Of a stretch of 23,216 nt of DNA, positions 16,613 through 23,216 are shown piece by piece. Position 1 is the stretch's first letter. Every line of letters begins with the position of its first letter. This stretch comes from Clostridia bacterium (GTDB taxonomy: Bacteria; Bacillota; Clostridia; Oscillospirales; Acutalibacteraceae), in contig JAKSQR010000010.1 in the NCBI GenBank assembly GCA_024404065.1, positions 1-23,216 of the forward strand, given 5' to 3'. The position numbers were made by a program, and so were the translations under genes. Below the pieces are notes generated by a model. The model made no database searches. It was not told the DNA's origin and worked only from the letters and a program-made list of their open reading frames with translations.

Positions 16613-16618
16613 ACGCTA

Positions 16619-16647
16619 TATATAACATATAATTATTAACAAATCAA
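16619..16647 (-). promoter_or_regulatory. Predicted promoter of the S component-coaX-coaBC unit
   Basis: TTGATT at 16647-16642, 17-base spacer, TATATA at 16624-16619 on the minus strand. Confidence 0.6.
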
Positions 16648-16649
16648 GA

Positions 16650-16683
16650 CATAAAATAGTCCGCTCTCAAAGAAAGCGGACTT
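16650..16683 (-). terminator. Terminator after the M50-like membrane protein gene
   Basis: AGTCCGCT (16682-16675) pairs with AGCGGACT (16665-16658), followed by ATTTTATG on the minus strand, six bases after the stop codon of the gene. It separates this gene from the next unit. Confidence 0.8.
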
Positions 16684-16688
16684 TATTA

Positions 16689-17309
16689 TTACATAAATAC
16701 TGTAAATTCAAGCACAAGATATACAACCCAAAGGATGAAAAGTATGCCCTTTGCGTCAAGGAAAGCGCCTAATCTTGTAATGCCTGCAAGTGGTAAATTA
16801 AGCTTTGCAATCGCTGACTTTGCTACGCTCTTTTTACCTAAGGGACCATAAGCCATGCTCCAGTAATTGATTATATCCTCAGTAAGGGGGAATACATTAC
16901 AAAGAAGGCTTACACCAAGGTACATAGCAATTAAATAAATGTAGAATGGGTACATACTTTCTATGCCAAGGGTGTGAAGAAACTGTAACAGCTTATTGCC
17001 CACTGCAACAGAAATATCTACCTTATCCCAAGGGGTAATGCCCATATACTTAATACTTAAGAAACCAAAGAGGAAGAGGGCTGAGCCCATATTGTAATTC
17101 ATAAAGCCGGGGCCTGTTGCCATAAGCCATGCAGACCACTGAGTTTTTGCAAGTGAATGCTCAATGTGACCGCTTGCCTCATCTCTTCTTACATACTTGC
17201 CGGGCTCAACCTGAAGCATTAAAATCTTGCAGGTTATATGCTCCCAGAAGGCTCTCATATATGCACCGGGGAAGCAGATATACTTTGAAATAATATAAAG
17301 GATTGTCAT
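16689..17309 (-). CDS. M50-like polytopic membrane protein with degenerate HExxH site
   Basis: Membrane protein of 206 residues with about four hydrophobic regions (near residues 1-20, 60-90, 115-137 and 180-205). The pattern FPGAYMRAFWEHI near the N-terminus and, later, GHIEHSLAKTQWSAWLMATG followed by PGFMN resemble the FPG-x3-HExxH and GY-x-H...GP-F-x-N blocks of small M50-like membrane metallopeptidases. Where HExxH is expected this protein has RAFWE, so it probably lacks zinc protease activity. Its ATG overlaps the stop of the upstream zinc-ribbon/TPR gene (ATGA), implying coupled translation and a joint function. A terminator follows. The family assignment is from memory of motifs and needs a profile search. 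Confidence 0.6.
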   Translation of the reverse strand: MTILYIISKYICFPGAYMRAFWEHITCKILMLQVEPGKYVRRDEASGHIEHSLAKTQWSAWLMATGPGFMNYNMGSALFLFGFLSIKYMGITPWDKVDISVAVGNKLLQFLHTLGIESMYPFYIYLIAMYLGVSLLCNVFPLTEDIINYWSMAYGPLGKKSVAKSAIAKLNLPLAGITRLGAFLDAKGILFILWVVYLVLEFTVFM

Positions 17310-18841
17310 ATTAAATCTCTGCCTCCTTCTGTAAGTAATTTCTTAACATCAACCTTACCGCTTATAACATCTGCCATAAGCTTTTCACTCTTTGAATCAA
17401 CAAAGGATGACTGCATATCCTCAAGGGCGTCATCATTAGCTGATTTGCCATTGCCATACTTAGCATAAAACTCAGTAGCAACATATTCAGATGCAAGCAC
17501 CTCATCTGTAATACCTGATGAGTTACCATTCATATACATTATGTTAAGAATTTCATCAATCTCAATTGCTGTATCATAAGCCTCTACATACTTACCCTCA
17601 TAAAGGTAGATAAGGAGAAGCTGACGGTGAATTTCGGGACCGCCGTTATAACCAAACTTGCTTATACCCTCTTCGCAAAGCTGCTTTGCAAGGGTGTAGT
17701 TGCTGTTTGCTCTTGCAAGTATGATATTAAGGCAGTAGTTAGAGTAGCTCTGCTCAAGCTCAAGAGTAAGGTTATTCTCTGTAAACTTTTCAACGTACTT
17801 TTCTGCCTCATCAAGCTCGCCGTTTATGATGTAAATTTTAAGCCTCTGTGCTGCTACATCATAGTTGCTTATATCTTTTTTGTAAAGCTCATCACAAAGC
17901 TTTGTTGCCTCATCAAGGCGACCTGCATCTATAAGCAAATCAATATAGGGGCTGTAATAGAAGCTGTAATATTCTTTCTTTTGCTTCTGTGCTGCCTTGT
18001 GTGCAGCGTCAAGATACTTGAGCTGAGTTTCATTATTAAGCATAAAACCGCTTGCAATATCATACTGAAGGAAGCTGAGCCAGAAATCATTTACGTTTTC
18101 CTTGCCACGGAAGGATTCCATCTTATCAAGATATTCCTGACCCATACTGTCTGTAGGAGCAACATCACCCTGAATAATATCACTCAGGTTTTCAAAGGTG
18201 TTGCCAAACTGCTCATTGATAAGGTTTACCTCATCGCTGTATTCCTTACACTCATTATAAAGCTTATTGTGTTTAAGATAGCCCTGACTATTTACAAAAA
18301 TATAATCTGCATACTGGTATGATGTTACAGGGTTGTGCATGTGGCTGATAGATTCAAAAATTCTGCCCTGAAGACCACAGCCTACCTTAAGATAGGGGTT
18401 AAATAATTTAACATCACCTAAAATATCAGTAATAGAAGAAAGTGACTCTTCAACTGCAGCATAGTTGTTGTAGGCGGTAAGCCAGTTATTGCTGCTTGCT
18501 GATACATTGCCCTTAACTGTCTGAAGACAAGGTACGCTGATAAGAATAATAACTATACAGCAGAAAAAGGAAACTGCCATACCTACAAGGGCACCGATTA
18601 TACCACCATAGGGCACCTTTGTGTGTAAAAGCTCCTTTTCACAGCTATAACAGAATTCGTGACCATAGCTTACTGTTTTAACTCCGCAGTGGGGGCAGAT
18701 TCTTTCACCTTCCTCTGCCTCTTCAAAAAGCTCCTCTGCAGCGTTTTCGGTTTCTTCCATTTCTTCAACTTCTTCTGTTACTTCTGCTTCTTCAATTATT
18801 TCAGGCTTTGAACTTGATTTTCTCTTGCTCAATCTGTTCAT
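17306..18841 (-). CDS. Zinc-ribbon, single-TM, TPR-rich membrane protein
   Basis: Protein of 511 residues without a recognised family name. The order is: a basic start, a Glu-rich low-complexity segment (about residues 14-46), a zinc ribbon with two CxxC pairs (C49, C52, C64, C67), a transmembrane helix (about 80-103), then a long helical repeat region. TPR-like units are visible, for example DEATKLCDELYKKDISNYD, GELDEAEKYVEKF and GKYVEAYDTAIEIDEI. A cytosolic ribbon with the repeats outside is the most likely topology. GAGAGG abuts ATG 18841, an unusually short spacing, but no better start is seen. It is translationally coupled to the M50-like gene, so it may be a scaffold or partner for it. 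Confidence 0.75.
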   Translation of the reverse strand: MNRLSKRKSSSKPEIIEEAEVTEEVEEMEETENAAEELFEEAEEGERICPHCGVKTVSYGHEFCYSCEKELLHTKVPYGGIIGALVGMAVSFFCCIVIILISVPCLQTVKGNVSASSNNWLTAYNNYAAVEESLSSITDILGDVKLFNPYLKVGCGLQGRIFESISHMHNPVTSYQYADYIFVNSQGYLKHNKLYNECKEYSDEVNLINEQFGNTFENLSDIIQGDVAPTDSMGQEYLDKMESFRGKENVNDFWLSFLQYDIASGFMLNNETQLKYLDAAHKAAQKQKKEYYSFYYSPYIDLLIDAGRLDEATKLCDELYKKDISNYDVAAQRLKIYIINGELDEAEKYVEKFTENNLTLELEQSYSNYCLNIILARANSNYTLAKQLCEEGISKFGYNGGPEIHRQLLLIYLYEGKYVEAYDTAIEIDEILNIMYMNGNSSGITDEVLASEYVATEFYAKYGNGKSANDDALEDMQSSFVDSKSEKLMADVISGKVDVKKLLTEGGRDLI

Positions 18842-18868
18842 CCTCTCAACTGGAATTTTACTTTTTAG

Positions 18869-18897
18869 ATTTTAACACTATTATCAGTATTTATCAA
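18869..18897 (-). promoter_or_regulatory. Predicted promoter of the zinc-ribbon/TPR - M50-like unit
   Basis: TTGATA at 18897-18892, 17-base spacer, TAAAAT at 18874-18869 on the minus strand, just after the end of the ComM-like gene. Confidence 0.55.
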
Positions 18898-18924
18898 ATA
18901 ATATTTGAATAATTTACAATTTGT

Positions 18925-20454
18925 TTATGAGCGCCATAGCTTTCTGTCAAGGCTTCTGAACTGCACCGCCTGTGCAATGTGACTTGCTTCAATGGTTTCA
19001 CTGCCATCTAAATCGGCGATTGTTCTTGCAACCTTAAGCACCTTATCGTAGGCTCTTGCAGAGAAATCAAGCCTTTCAAAAACCTGCTCAAGCATCTGCA
19101 TTGCCTTAGGTGTGGGGTTGCAGTATTTCTTTGTCATGGCAGAATCCATCTTGGCATTACAGCTTATGCCTGTGCCTTTAAGCCTCTCCTGCTGAATTTT
19201 TCGGGCTTTGTTTACTCTTGCTCTTATATCTGCACTGCACTCACCCTGCACCTTTGATGAAAGCTTTTCAAAATCAACAGGTGGTACCTCAATGTGAATA
19301 TCCATACGGTCAAGCATAGGGCCTGAAATGCGGGCAAGGTAGCGCTGAGCTGCACCTGAGGGGCAGGTGCACTGCCTTTTAGGGTGTCCGTAGTATCCAC
19401 ATGGGCATGGGTTCATTGCACACACTATCATAGCAGAGCAGGGGTAGGTAATTGAGCCGCTTGCTCTTGAAATTGTAATTATATTATCCTCAATAGGCTG
19501 TCTTAATACTTCCATTGCCTGACGGGAAAATTCGGGAAGCTCATCAAGGAAAAGTACGCCGTTATGAGCAAGGGAAATTTCACCGGGCTTTGGCACTGCA
19601 CCACCACCGGAAAGGCCTGCTGTGGATACTGTGTGGTGAGGTGAGCGGAAGGGTCTTTCTGTAATAAGTGATACACCCTCGGGCAATACGCCTGCTATGG
19701 AGTAAAGCTCCGTAGTGCGAAGGCTCTCTTCAAAGCTCATATCAGGCAGTATGGATGGCAGTCTTTTTGCAAGCATGCTCTTCCCTGAGCCTGGAGGTCC
19801 TACCATGAGAATATTATGACCGCCTGCGGCTGCTACCTCAAGAGCATAGCGTGCCTCCTGCTGACCCATTACATCTCTGAAATCCGGCATAGGAGGTCTG
19901 TTTGCAATCTCCTTTGCGGCATCAAAGGTTACGGGGCTTATGGGGCTTTCACCTGTAAGGTGACCTATCATCTCTTTTACTGTTTCAACTGCATAAACCT
20001 CAATGCCATCTACAACGGAGCTTTCAAGAGCATTTGAAAGAGGTACAAACACACGCTTTATGCCTGATTTTTTAGCTCTGATAACCATAGGCAACGCACC
20101 ATTTATATGGCGTACATAACCATCAAGTGAAAGCTCACCTATAAAGGCACAATCATCGGTTTCACAGTTTAATATATGACCCGCCTTCATTATTGCCACA
20201 AGAATGGGTAAATCGTAAAGTGGACCCTCCTTGCGTACATCTGCAGGGGAAAGATTTATTGTAATATGGCTTGTGGGGAAGGAATAGCCGCTGTTTTTCA
20301 TAGCAGATTTTACTCTGTTGCGGCTTTCGTTTACGGCAGCATCCGGCAGACCTACCACATCAATTTTAGGCATACCGTTGCCGTAGTCTACCTCAACGCC
20401 TATCATATAGCTCTCTATACCATAAAGACCCATGCTGTTAATACGGGCAAACAT
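18925..20454 (-). CDS. YifB/ComM-family Mg-chelatase-like AAA+ ATPase
   Basis: ATPase of 509 residues. In naturally competent bacteria ComM acts as a hexameric helicase that promotes branch migration during transformation; in others the role is less clear. The N-terminal domain (residues 1 to about 190) has VGLPDAAVNESRNRVKSAM and INLSPADVRKEGPLYDLPI, typical of the Lon-like ChlI region. Walker A GPPGSGKSM starts at residue 219, then SPHHTVSTAGLSGGG, Walker B GVLFLDELPEF, the cysteine cluster NPCPCGYYGHPKRQCTCP, an arginine-finger region ISGPMLDRMDIHIEVP and a C-terminal ChlI domain (FSARAYDKVLKVARTIADL). ATG 20454 follows GGAG by seven bases. It has its own promoter and no dprA next to it. 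Confidence 0.93.
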   Translation of the reverse strand: MFARINSMGLYGIESYMIGVEVDYGNGMPKIDVVGLPDAAVNESRNRVKSAMKNSGYSFPTSHITINLSPADVRKEGPLYDLPILVAIMKAGHILNCETDDCAFIGELSLDGYVRHINGALPMVIRAKKSGIKRVFVPLSNALESSVVDGIEVYAVETVKEMIGHLTGESPISPVTFDAAKEIANRPPMPDFRDVMGQQEARYALEVAAAGGHNILMVGPPGSGKSMLAKRLPSILPDMSFEESLRTTELYSIAGVLPEGVSLITERPFRSPHHTVSTAGLSGGGAVPKPGEISLAHNGVLFLDELPEFSRQAMEVLRQPIEDNIITISRASGSITYPCSAMIVCAMNPCPCGYYGHPKRQCTCPSGAAQRYLARISGPMLDRMDIHIEVPPVDFEKLSSKVQGECSADIRARVNKARKIQQERLKGTGISCNAKMDSAMTKKYCNPTPKAMQMLEQVFERLDFSARAYDKVLKVARTIADLDGSETIEASHIAQAVQFRSLDRKLWRS

Positions 20455-20484
20455 TATATCACTCCAAAACGAACATATATTATA

Positions 20485-20513
20485 ATTTTATCACACCTAT
20501 ATATAAATAACAA
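20485..20513 (-). promoter_or_regulatory. Predicted promoter of the ComM-like gene
   Basis: TTGTTA at 20513-20508, 17-base spacer, TAAAAT at 20490-20485 on the minus strand. Confidence 0.5.
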
Positions 20514-20561
20514 TAATTAAATTATTTATTAAAATTAGGTATTTTTCTTTTTTAGAAATAA

Positions 20562-20577
20562 TGTTATAATATATAAT
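20562..20577 (+). promoter_or_regulatory. Predicted -10 region of the solute-binding protein gene
   Basis: TGTTATAAT at 20562-20570 is an extended -10 element with no good -35; a second TATAAT lies at 20572-20577. The interval is very AT-rich, so the assignment is tentative. Confidence 0.45.
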
Positions 20578-20606
20578 GCTATATTATATGGTGGATTATT
20601 ATAGAA

Positions 20607-20622
20607 TGCCAATTTATTGGCA
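20607..20622 (+). repeat. Palindrome in the leader of the solute-binding protein gene
   Basis: TGCCAA and TTGGCA separated by four bases, between the predicted promoter and the ribosome site. It could be an operator or a 5' hairpin. Confidence 0.5.
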
Positions 20623-20638
20623 ATTGTGAGGATATAAA

Positions 20639-22261
20639 ATGAAACGATTTTTAAGCGCACTGCTGGCTGTTGCCATGGTGCTTTCACTGAGTGCCTGCAA
20701 ATCAGGTGGCTCAGGTAAAAATATAGTTTACCCCATATCAGTTTCGCCCTACACCCTTGACCCTCAGTATGCAAAGGACAGCGGTGCGCAGCTGATTATA
20801 AATAACATTTTTGAGGGCCTTGTACGCCACGATGCAGAGGGTAAAATCATACCCGGTATTGCCACAAAATGGGAAACCTCAAAGGATGGTCTTACATGGA
20901 CCTTCCACCTGCAGGATGGCACAGAATGGTACTGCCCATCTTCACTTAAAAACTTATTTGGTGACGATTTTTATAAGAAATTCTCTACCGAAACTGTAAA
21001 GGCAAGGGATTTTGTATTTGCCTGTCAGCGTACCGTAGACCCTCAGATGAATTCATCCTTCGCTCACAGAATGCTTGTAATTCAGAACGCTTCTGAAATA
21101 ATTGCAGGCGAAAAATCCCCTGCTGAGTTAGGCGTAACTGCAACTGATGACAATACCCTTGTATTCAGGCTTACAGAGCCCTGCAAAAATTTCCTTGACA
21201 GGCTTACTGAAAATGAATTTATGCCCTGCAATCAGGAATTTTTTGCCGCTATGAATGGTCGCTACGGCATAGATGCAAGGCATATAATCTGTAATGGTCC
21301 TTTCTATGTAAGCAGCTGGGACCCCGAAAACACAATGACATGCAAGGTTAATAAATACTATGCAGGCTCACAGACTGTTTTGCCATCATCAGTTATCTTT
21401 GCTTTTGCAAACAGCAATGAGGATGTACTTGCAAAGCTTCAGTCCGGCAACCTTTCCTGCGCACTTCTCCCCCCCGAAAGCAAGCTGCCTGAAAACATCA
21501 CAGTAGAAAAAGAATTAAGAGATACCGTTTACGGTCTTGTATTTAACTGCAAGGACCCTGTACTTGTAAATGGTAATATACGCAAGGCTCTGTGTATGAG
21601 TATAAACCGCAAGCTTTTTGATGTAGGTGACGAAAATCACATTGCTCAGAGCGGTCTTATTCCACCCGTATGCACAGCCGTATCAGAGAATTACCGCAGC
21701 TCTGTAAAAGATAAATCCCCTGCTATTTTAAGAGATGTTAAAAAGGCTCAGGCTCTGTACGCAAAGGGTCTTGAAAAGCTGGAGATTGAAAGCACTGAGT
21801 TTACTGTGCTTTGTACTGAGCAGTTTGAAATTCCCCTTAAAACTCAATTCCAGACCTGGCAGAAGCTTTTCGGTCTTGATTTTTCAATCAAGGTAAAGGT
21901 TATGGAGGCTAACGAAATTACAAAGGCTGTAAATGATGGCGATTTCCAGATTGCACTTGCCGGTATTCAGTCTACATATACCGACTCCACAGGCTTTATC
22001 TCACAGTTCAGAGATGGTGATTTATTCAATTATAACTCAAAGAATTTCAAAGAAATTGTAGATAATCTGCTTAAAGCAGAGGTTGAAAAGGATGTTATAG
22101 ACGGCTGCTTCGCTGCTGAGGAATATCTGCTGCAGCAGGGCGTATGCTATCCCTTATACACAAAAGCAAGCCGATTTGTTGTATCCAAAGATGTTGGTGA
22201 TATTTATATGCTTGGCTCAGAGGATACCATCTGCTTCATAAACGCAAAACGCTACGACTAA
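20639..22261 (+). CDS. Family 5 (OppA/DppA-type) solute-binding lipoprotein
   Basis: Extracellular binding protein of an oligopeptide-type ABC transporter, 540 residues. The N-terminus is a lipoprotein signal with a lipobox LSAC and acylated C20. It is followed by SPYTLDPQYAKD and NIFEGLVRHDAEGKIIPGIA, the classic start of SBP_bac_5 proteins, then W-x-FHLQDGTEWYC, ARDFVFACQRTVDP, a CNGPFYVSSW segment, and VNGNIRKALCMSINRK in the second lobe. GAGG is seven bases before ATG 20639. No permease or ATPase gene lies upstream; they could lie beyond the right edge. The next gene begins 14 bases after its stop with a strong ribosome site, so the two are cotranscribed. The ligand cannot be predicted. 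Confidence 0.92.
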   Translation: MKRFLSALLAVAMVLSLSACKSGGSGKNIVYPISVSPYTLDPQYAKDSGAQLIINNIFEGLVRHDAEGKIIPGIATKWETSKDGLTWTFHLQDGTEWYCPSSLKNLFGDDFYKKFSTETVKARDFVFACQRTVDPQMNSSFAHRMLVIQNASEIIAGEKSPAELGVTATDDNTLVFRLTEPCKNFLDRLTENEFMPCNQEFFAAMNGRYGIDARHIICNGPFYVSSWDPENTMTCKVNKYYAGSQTVLPSSVIFAFANSNEDVLAKLQSGNLSCALLPPESKLPENITVEKELRDTVYGLVFNCKDPVLVNGNIRKALCMSINRKLFDVGDENHIAQSGLIPPVCTAVSENYRSSVKDKSPAILRDVKKAQALYAKGLEKLEIESTEFTVLCTEQFEIPLKTQFQTWQKLFGLDFSIKVKVMEANEITKAVNDGDFQIALAGIQSTYTDSTGFISQFRDGDLFNYNSKNFKEIVDNLLKAEVEKDVIDGCFAAEEYLLQQGVCYPLYTKASRFVVSKDVGDIYMLGSEDTICFINAKRYD

Positions 22262-22275
22262 AGGAGGAAGGAATA

Positions 22276-23216
22276 ATGGAAAAAGGAACAAAAGGCATTG
22301 CAGCAGGCATTGGCACAGGCTCCGTTATTGCAAGTATTCCTGCCCTTACTGGCGTAGTAATAAACACACTTTCAAAGCCAAAAGATATGGACGATATGCT
22401 TAAGGCTGAAAATGGTGAAATTATAAATTGCTCAGGTGAAAAAGTGCTTCTTAAAGGTGTAAACCTTTGTGAGGTGCCATTTACCTGCCTTAAAAATGAG
22501 GAAGCCTTTGAGGGAAGTGCAGATGAAATTTTTGACGCTCTCAAAGAAAGATTTGGTCACTACGGCGCCCGTGAGGTATTTAACACCTGCTTTGCAGGTG
22601 CATATACCCCTGATGATATCAAGGCTCTTGCAAAAATGGGCATAAACTGTGTTAATATTCCCATGCGCTCCGTTTTGCTTGCAGAGGCATTCAAGAGCAA
22701 GAAAAATCAGATTCATTTTGCCAAAATGGATGCCCTTATAAAAGCATGCAAAAAGGCAGGAGTTTATGTAATACTCAGCCTTGAGGAAAAGCCTGAAAAG
22801 GACAAAGAAATAGTTAAGCTCTGGGAAAAGATTGCAAAGCACTACGCAAAAGAAACTGCTATTGCAGGCTATAATCTTATTGCTTCACCTGACGGAGATT
22901 TATCTTCACTTTGTAAAACCTACTCAGCTGTAATTAAAGCTTTACGCAAACTGCAGGATAACCATATAATTATACTTTCAGCTAAAGATATTGCTGATGC
23001 TGATAAAATTATGAAGGCTGATGACAGCAATATTGCCTTCGGCTTCAGCCTTAAAACCGCTACAATTACCGATAACAATCAAAAGCTTGAGGCAGTTAAA
23101 GCTGTAAAGAATAAAGGCTGTGCAGTTATAGGCACAAACCTTTACCCTGCAGGCTATGAGGAAACTGCCACTGCCCTTACAAACGAAGGTATAGGCTGGT
23201 GTATGGGTGGCTTAAA
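22276..23216 (+). CDS. GH5-like protein lacking expected catalytic glutamates, C-terminus off the right edge
   Basis: I translated 313 codons from ATG 22276, which follows AGGAGG. After MEKGTK comes a Gly/Ala/Ile-rich hydrophobic stretch (about residues 7-31), probably a membrane anchor. The rest follows the glycoside hydrolase family 5 (cellulase-like TIM barrel) pattern: GEIINCSGEKVLLKGVNL, then LKERFG, YTPDDIKALAKMGINCVNIP, MDALIKACKKAGVYVILSLE, WEKIAKHYAKETAIAGYNLI and GIGWCMGGLK. Where active members have NEP (acid/base Glu) this one has ASP at 203-205. Where the IGEFG-type nucleophile is expected it has IGTNLYP near 285-291. It is therefore probably a non-catalytic relative, perhaps sugar-binding. 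It is cotranscribed with the solute-binding lipoprotein. Family assignment is by pattern, not by search. Confidence 0.68.
   Translation, partial: MEKGTKGIAAGIGTGSVIASIPALTGVVINTLSKPKDMDDMLKAENGEIINCSGEKVLLKGVNLCEVPFTCLKNEEAFEGSADEIFDALKERFGHYGAREVFNTCFAGAYTPDDIKALAKMGINCVNIPMRSVLLAEAFKSKKNQIHFAKMDALIKACKKAGVYVILSLEEKPEKDKEIVKLWEKIAKHYAKETAIAGYNLIASPDGDLSSLCKTYSAVIKALRKLQDNHIIILSAKDIADADKIMKADDSNIAFGFSLKTATITDNNQKLEAVKAVKNKGCAVIGTNLYPAGYEETATALTNEGIGWCMGGL

Noticed and set aside
17627..18322. Open frame of 231 codons on the plus strand inside the zinc-ribbon/TPR gene
   Set aside because: It is antisense to a gene with a good promoter, domain structure and translational coupling. The product is Cys/Leu/Ile-rich noise and no ribosome site precedes it.
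1..23216. Mobile elements, prophage genes, CRISPR arrays, toxin-antitoxin pairs or defence genes
   Set aside because: No transposase, integrase, regular spaced repeats or recognisable defence proteins occur, and gene content and spacing look like a stable chromosomal region.

Overview
The window looks like chromosomal DNA of a low-to-moderate GC member of the Clostridia, probably an Oscillospiraceae/Ruminococcaceae-type gut anaerobe. The evidence is a tryptophan T-box, a DUF4364 protein, an LCP-family wall protein, a type III pantothenate kinase next to an ECF-type S component, AGGAGG-like ribosome sites and TTGACA/TATAAT-like promoters. The species assignment is inference. I see no phage, transposon, integrase, CRISPR or plasmid feature. 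Most genes are housekeeping and densely packed.

Layout. (1) 1-5234, minus strand, read right to left: truB, then a unit with its own promoter made of a DUF4364 winged-helix protein, araD and a GPH-type sugar symporter, then trpE behind a T-box leader with a UGG specifier; trpE runs off the left edge. (2) 5394-13741, plus strand, mostly single-gene units each with a recognisable promoter and/or terminator: an M20 metallopeptidase of the CPS1/PM20D1 type, glycerate 2-kinase, tRNA-Gly(CCC), a long-chain acyl-CoA synthetase-like enzyme, an LCP cell-wall ligase, a membrane-anchored SurA/PrsA-N-like protein without a PPIase domain, and glyA. (3) 13798-20454, minus strand: a ComM/YifB AAA ATPase, a zinc-ribbon/TPR membrane protein translationally coupled to an M50-like membrane protein, and an ECF S component-coaX-coaBC operon. 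(4) 20639 to the right edge, plus strand: a family 5 solute-binding lipoprotein followed 14 nt later by a GH5-like protein truncated by the window end.

How the genes work together. The S component, coaX and coaBC form a coherent unit for pantothenate uptake and conversion to 4'-phosphopantetheine. The transporter and araD suggest pentose (arabinose-type) use, perhaps with DUF4364 as a local regulator. trpE is controlled by charged tRNA-Trp through its T-box.

The most unusual items are: the GH5-like protein, in which both positions expected to hold the catalytic glutamates appear replaced; the M50-like membrane protein whose HExxH position has decayed; and a roughly 190-nt unassigned 5' leader upstream of the ECF S component gene. 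No clearly new multi-gene system is evident.
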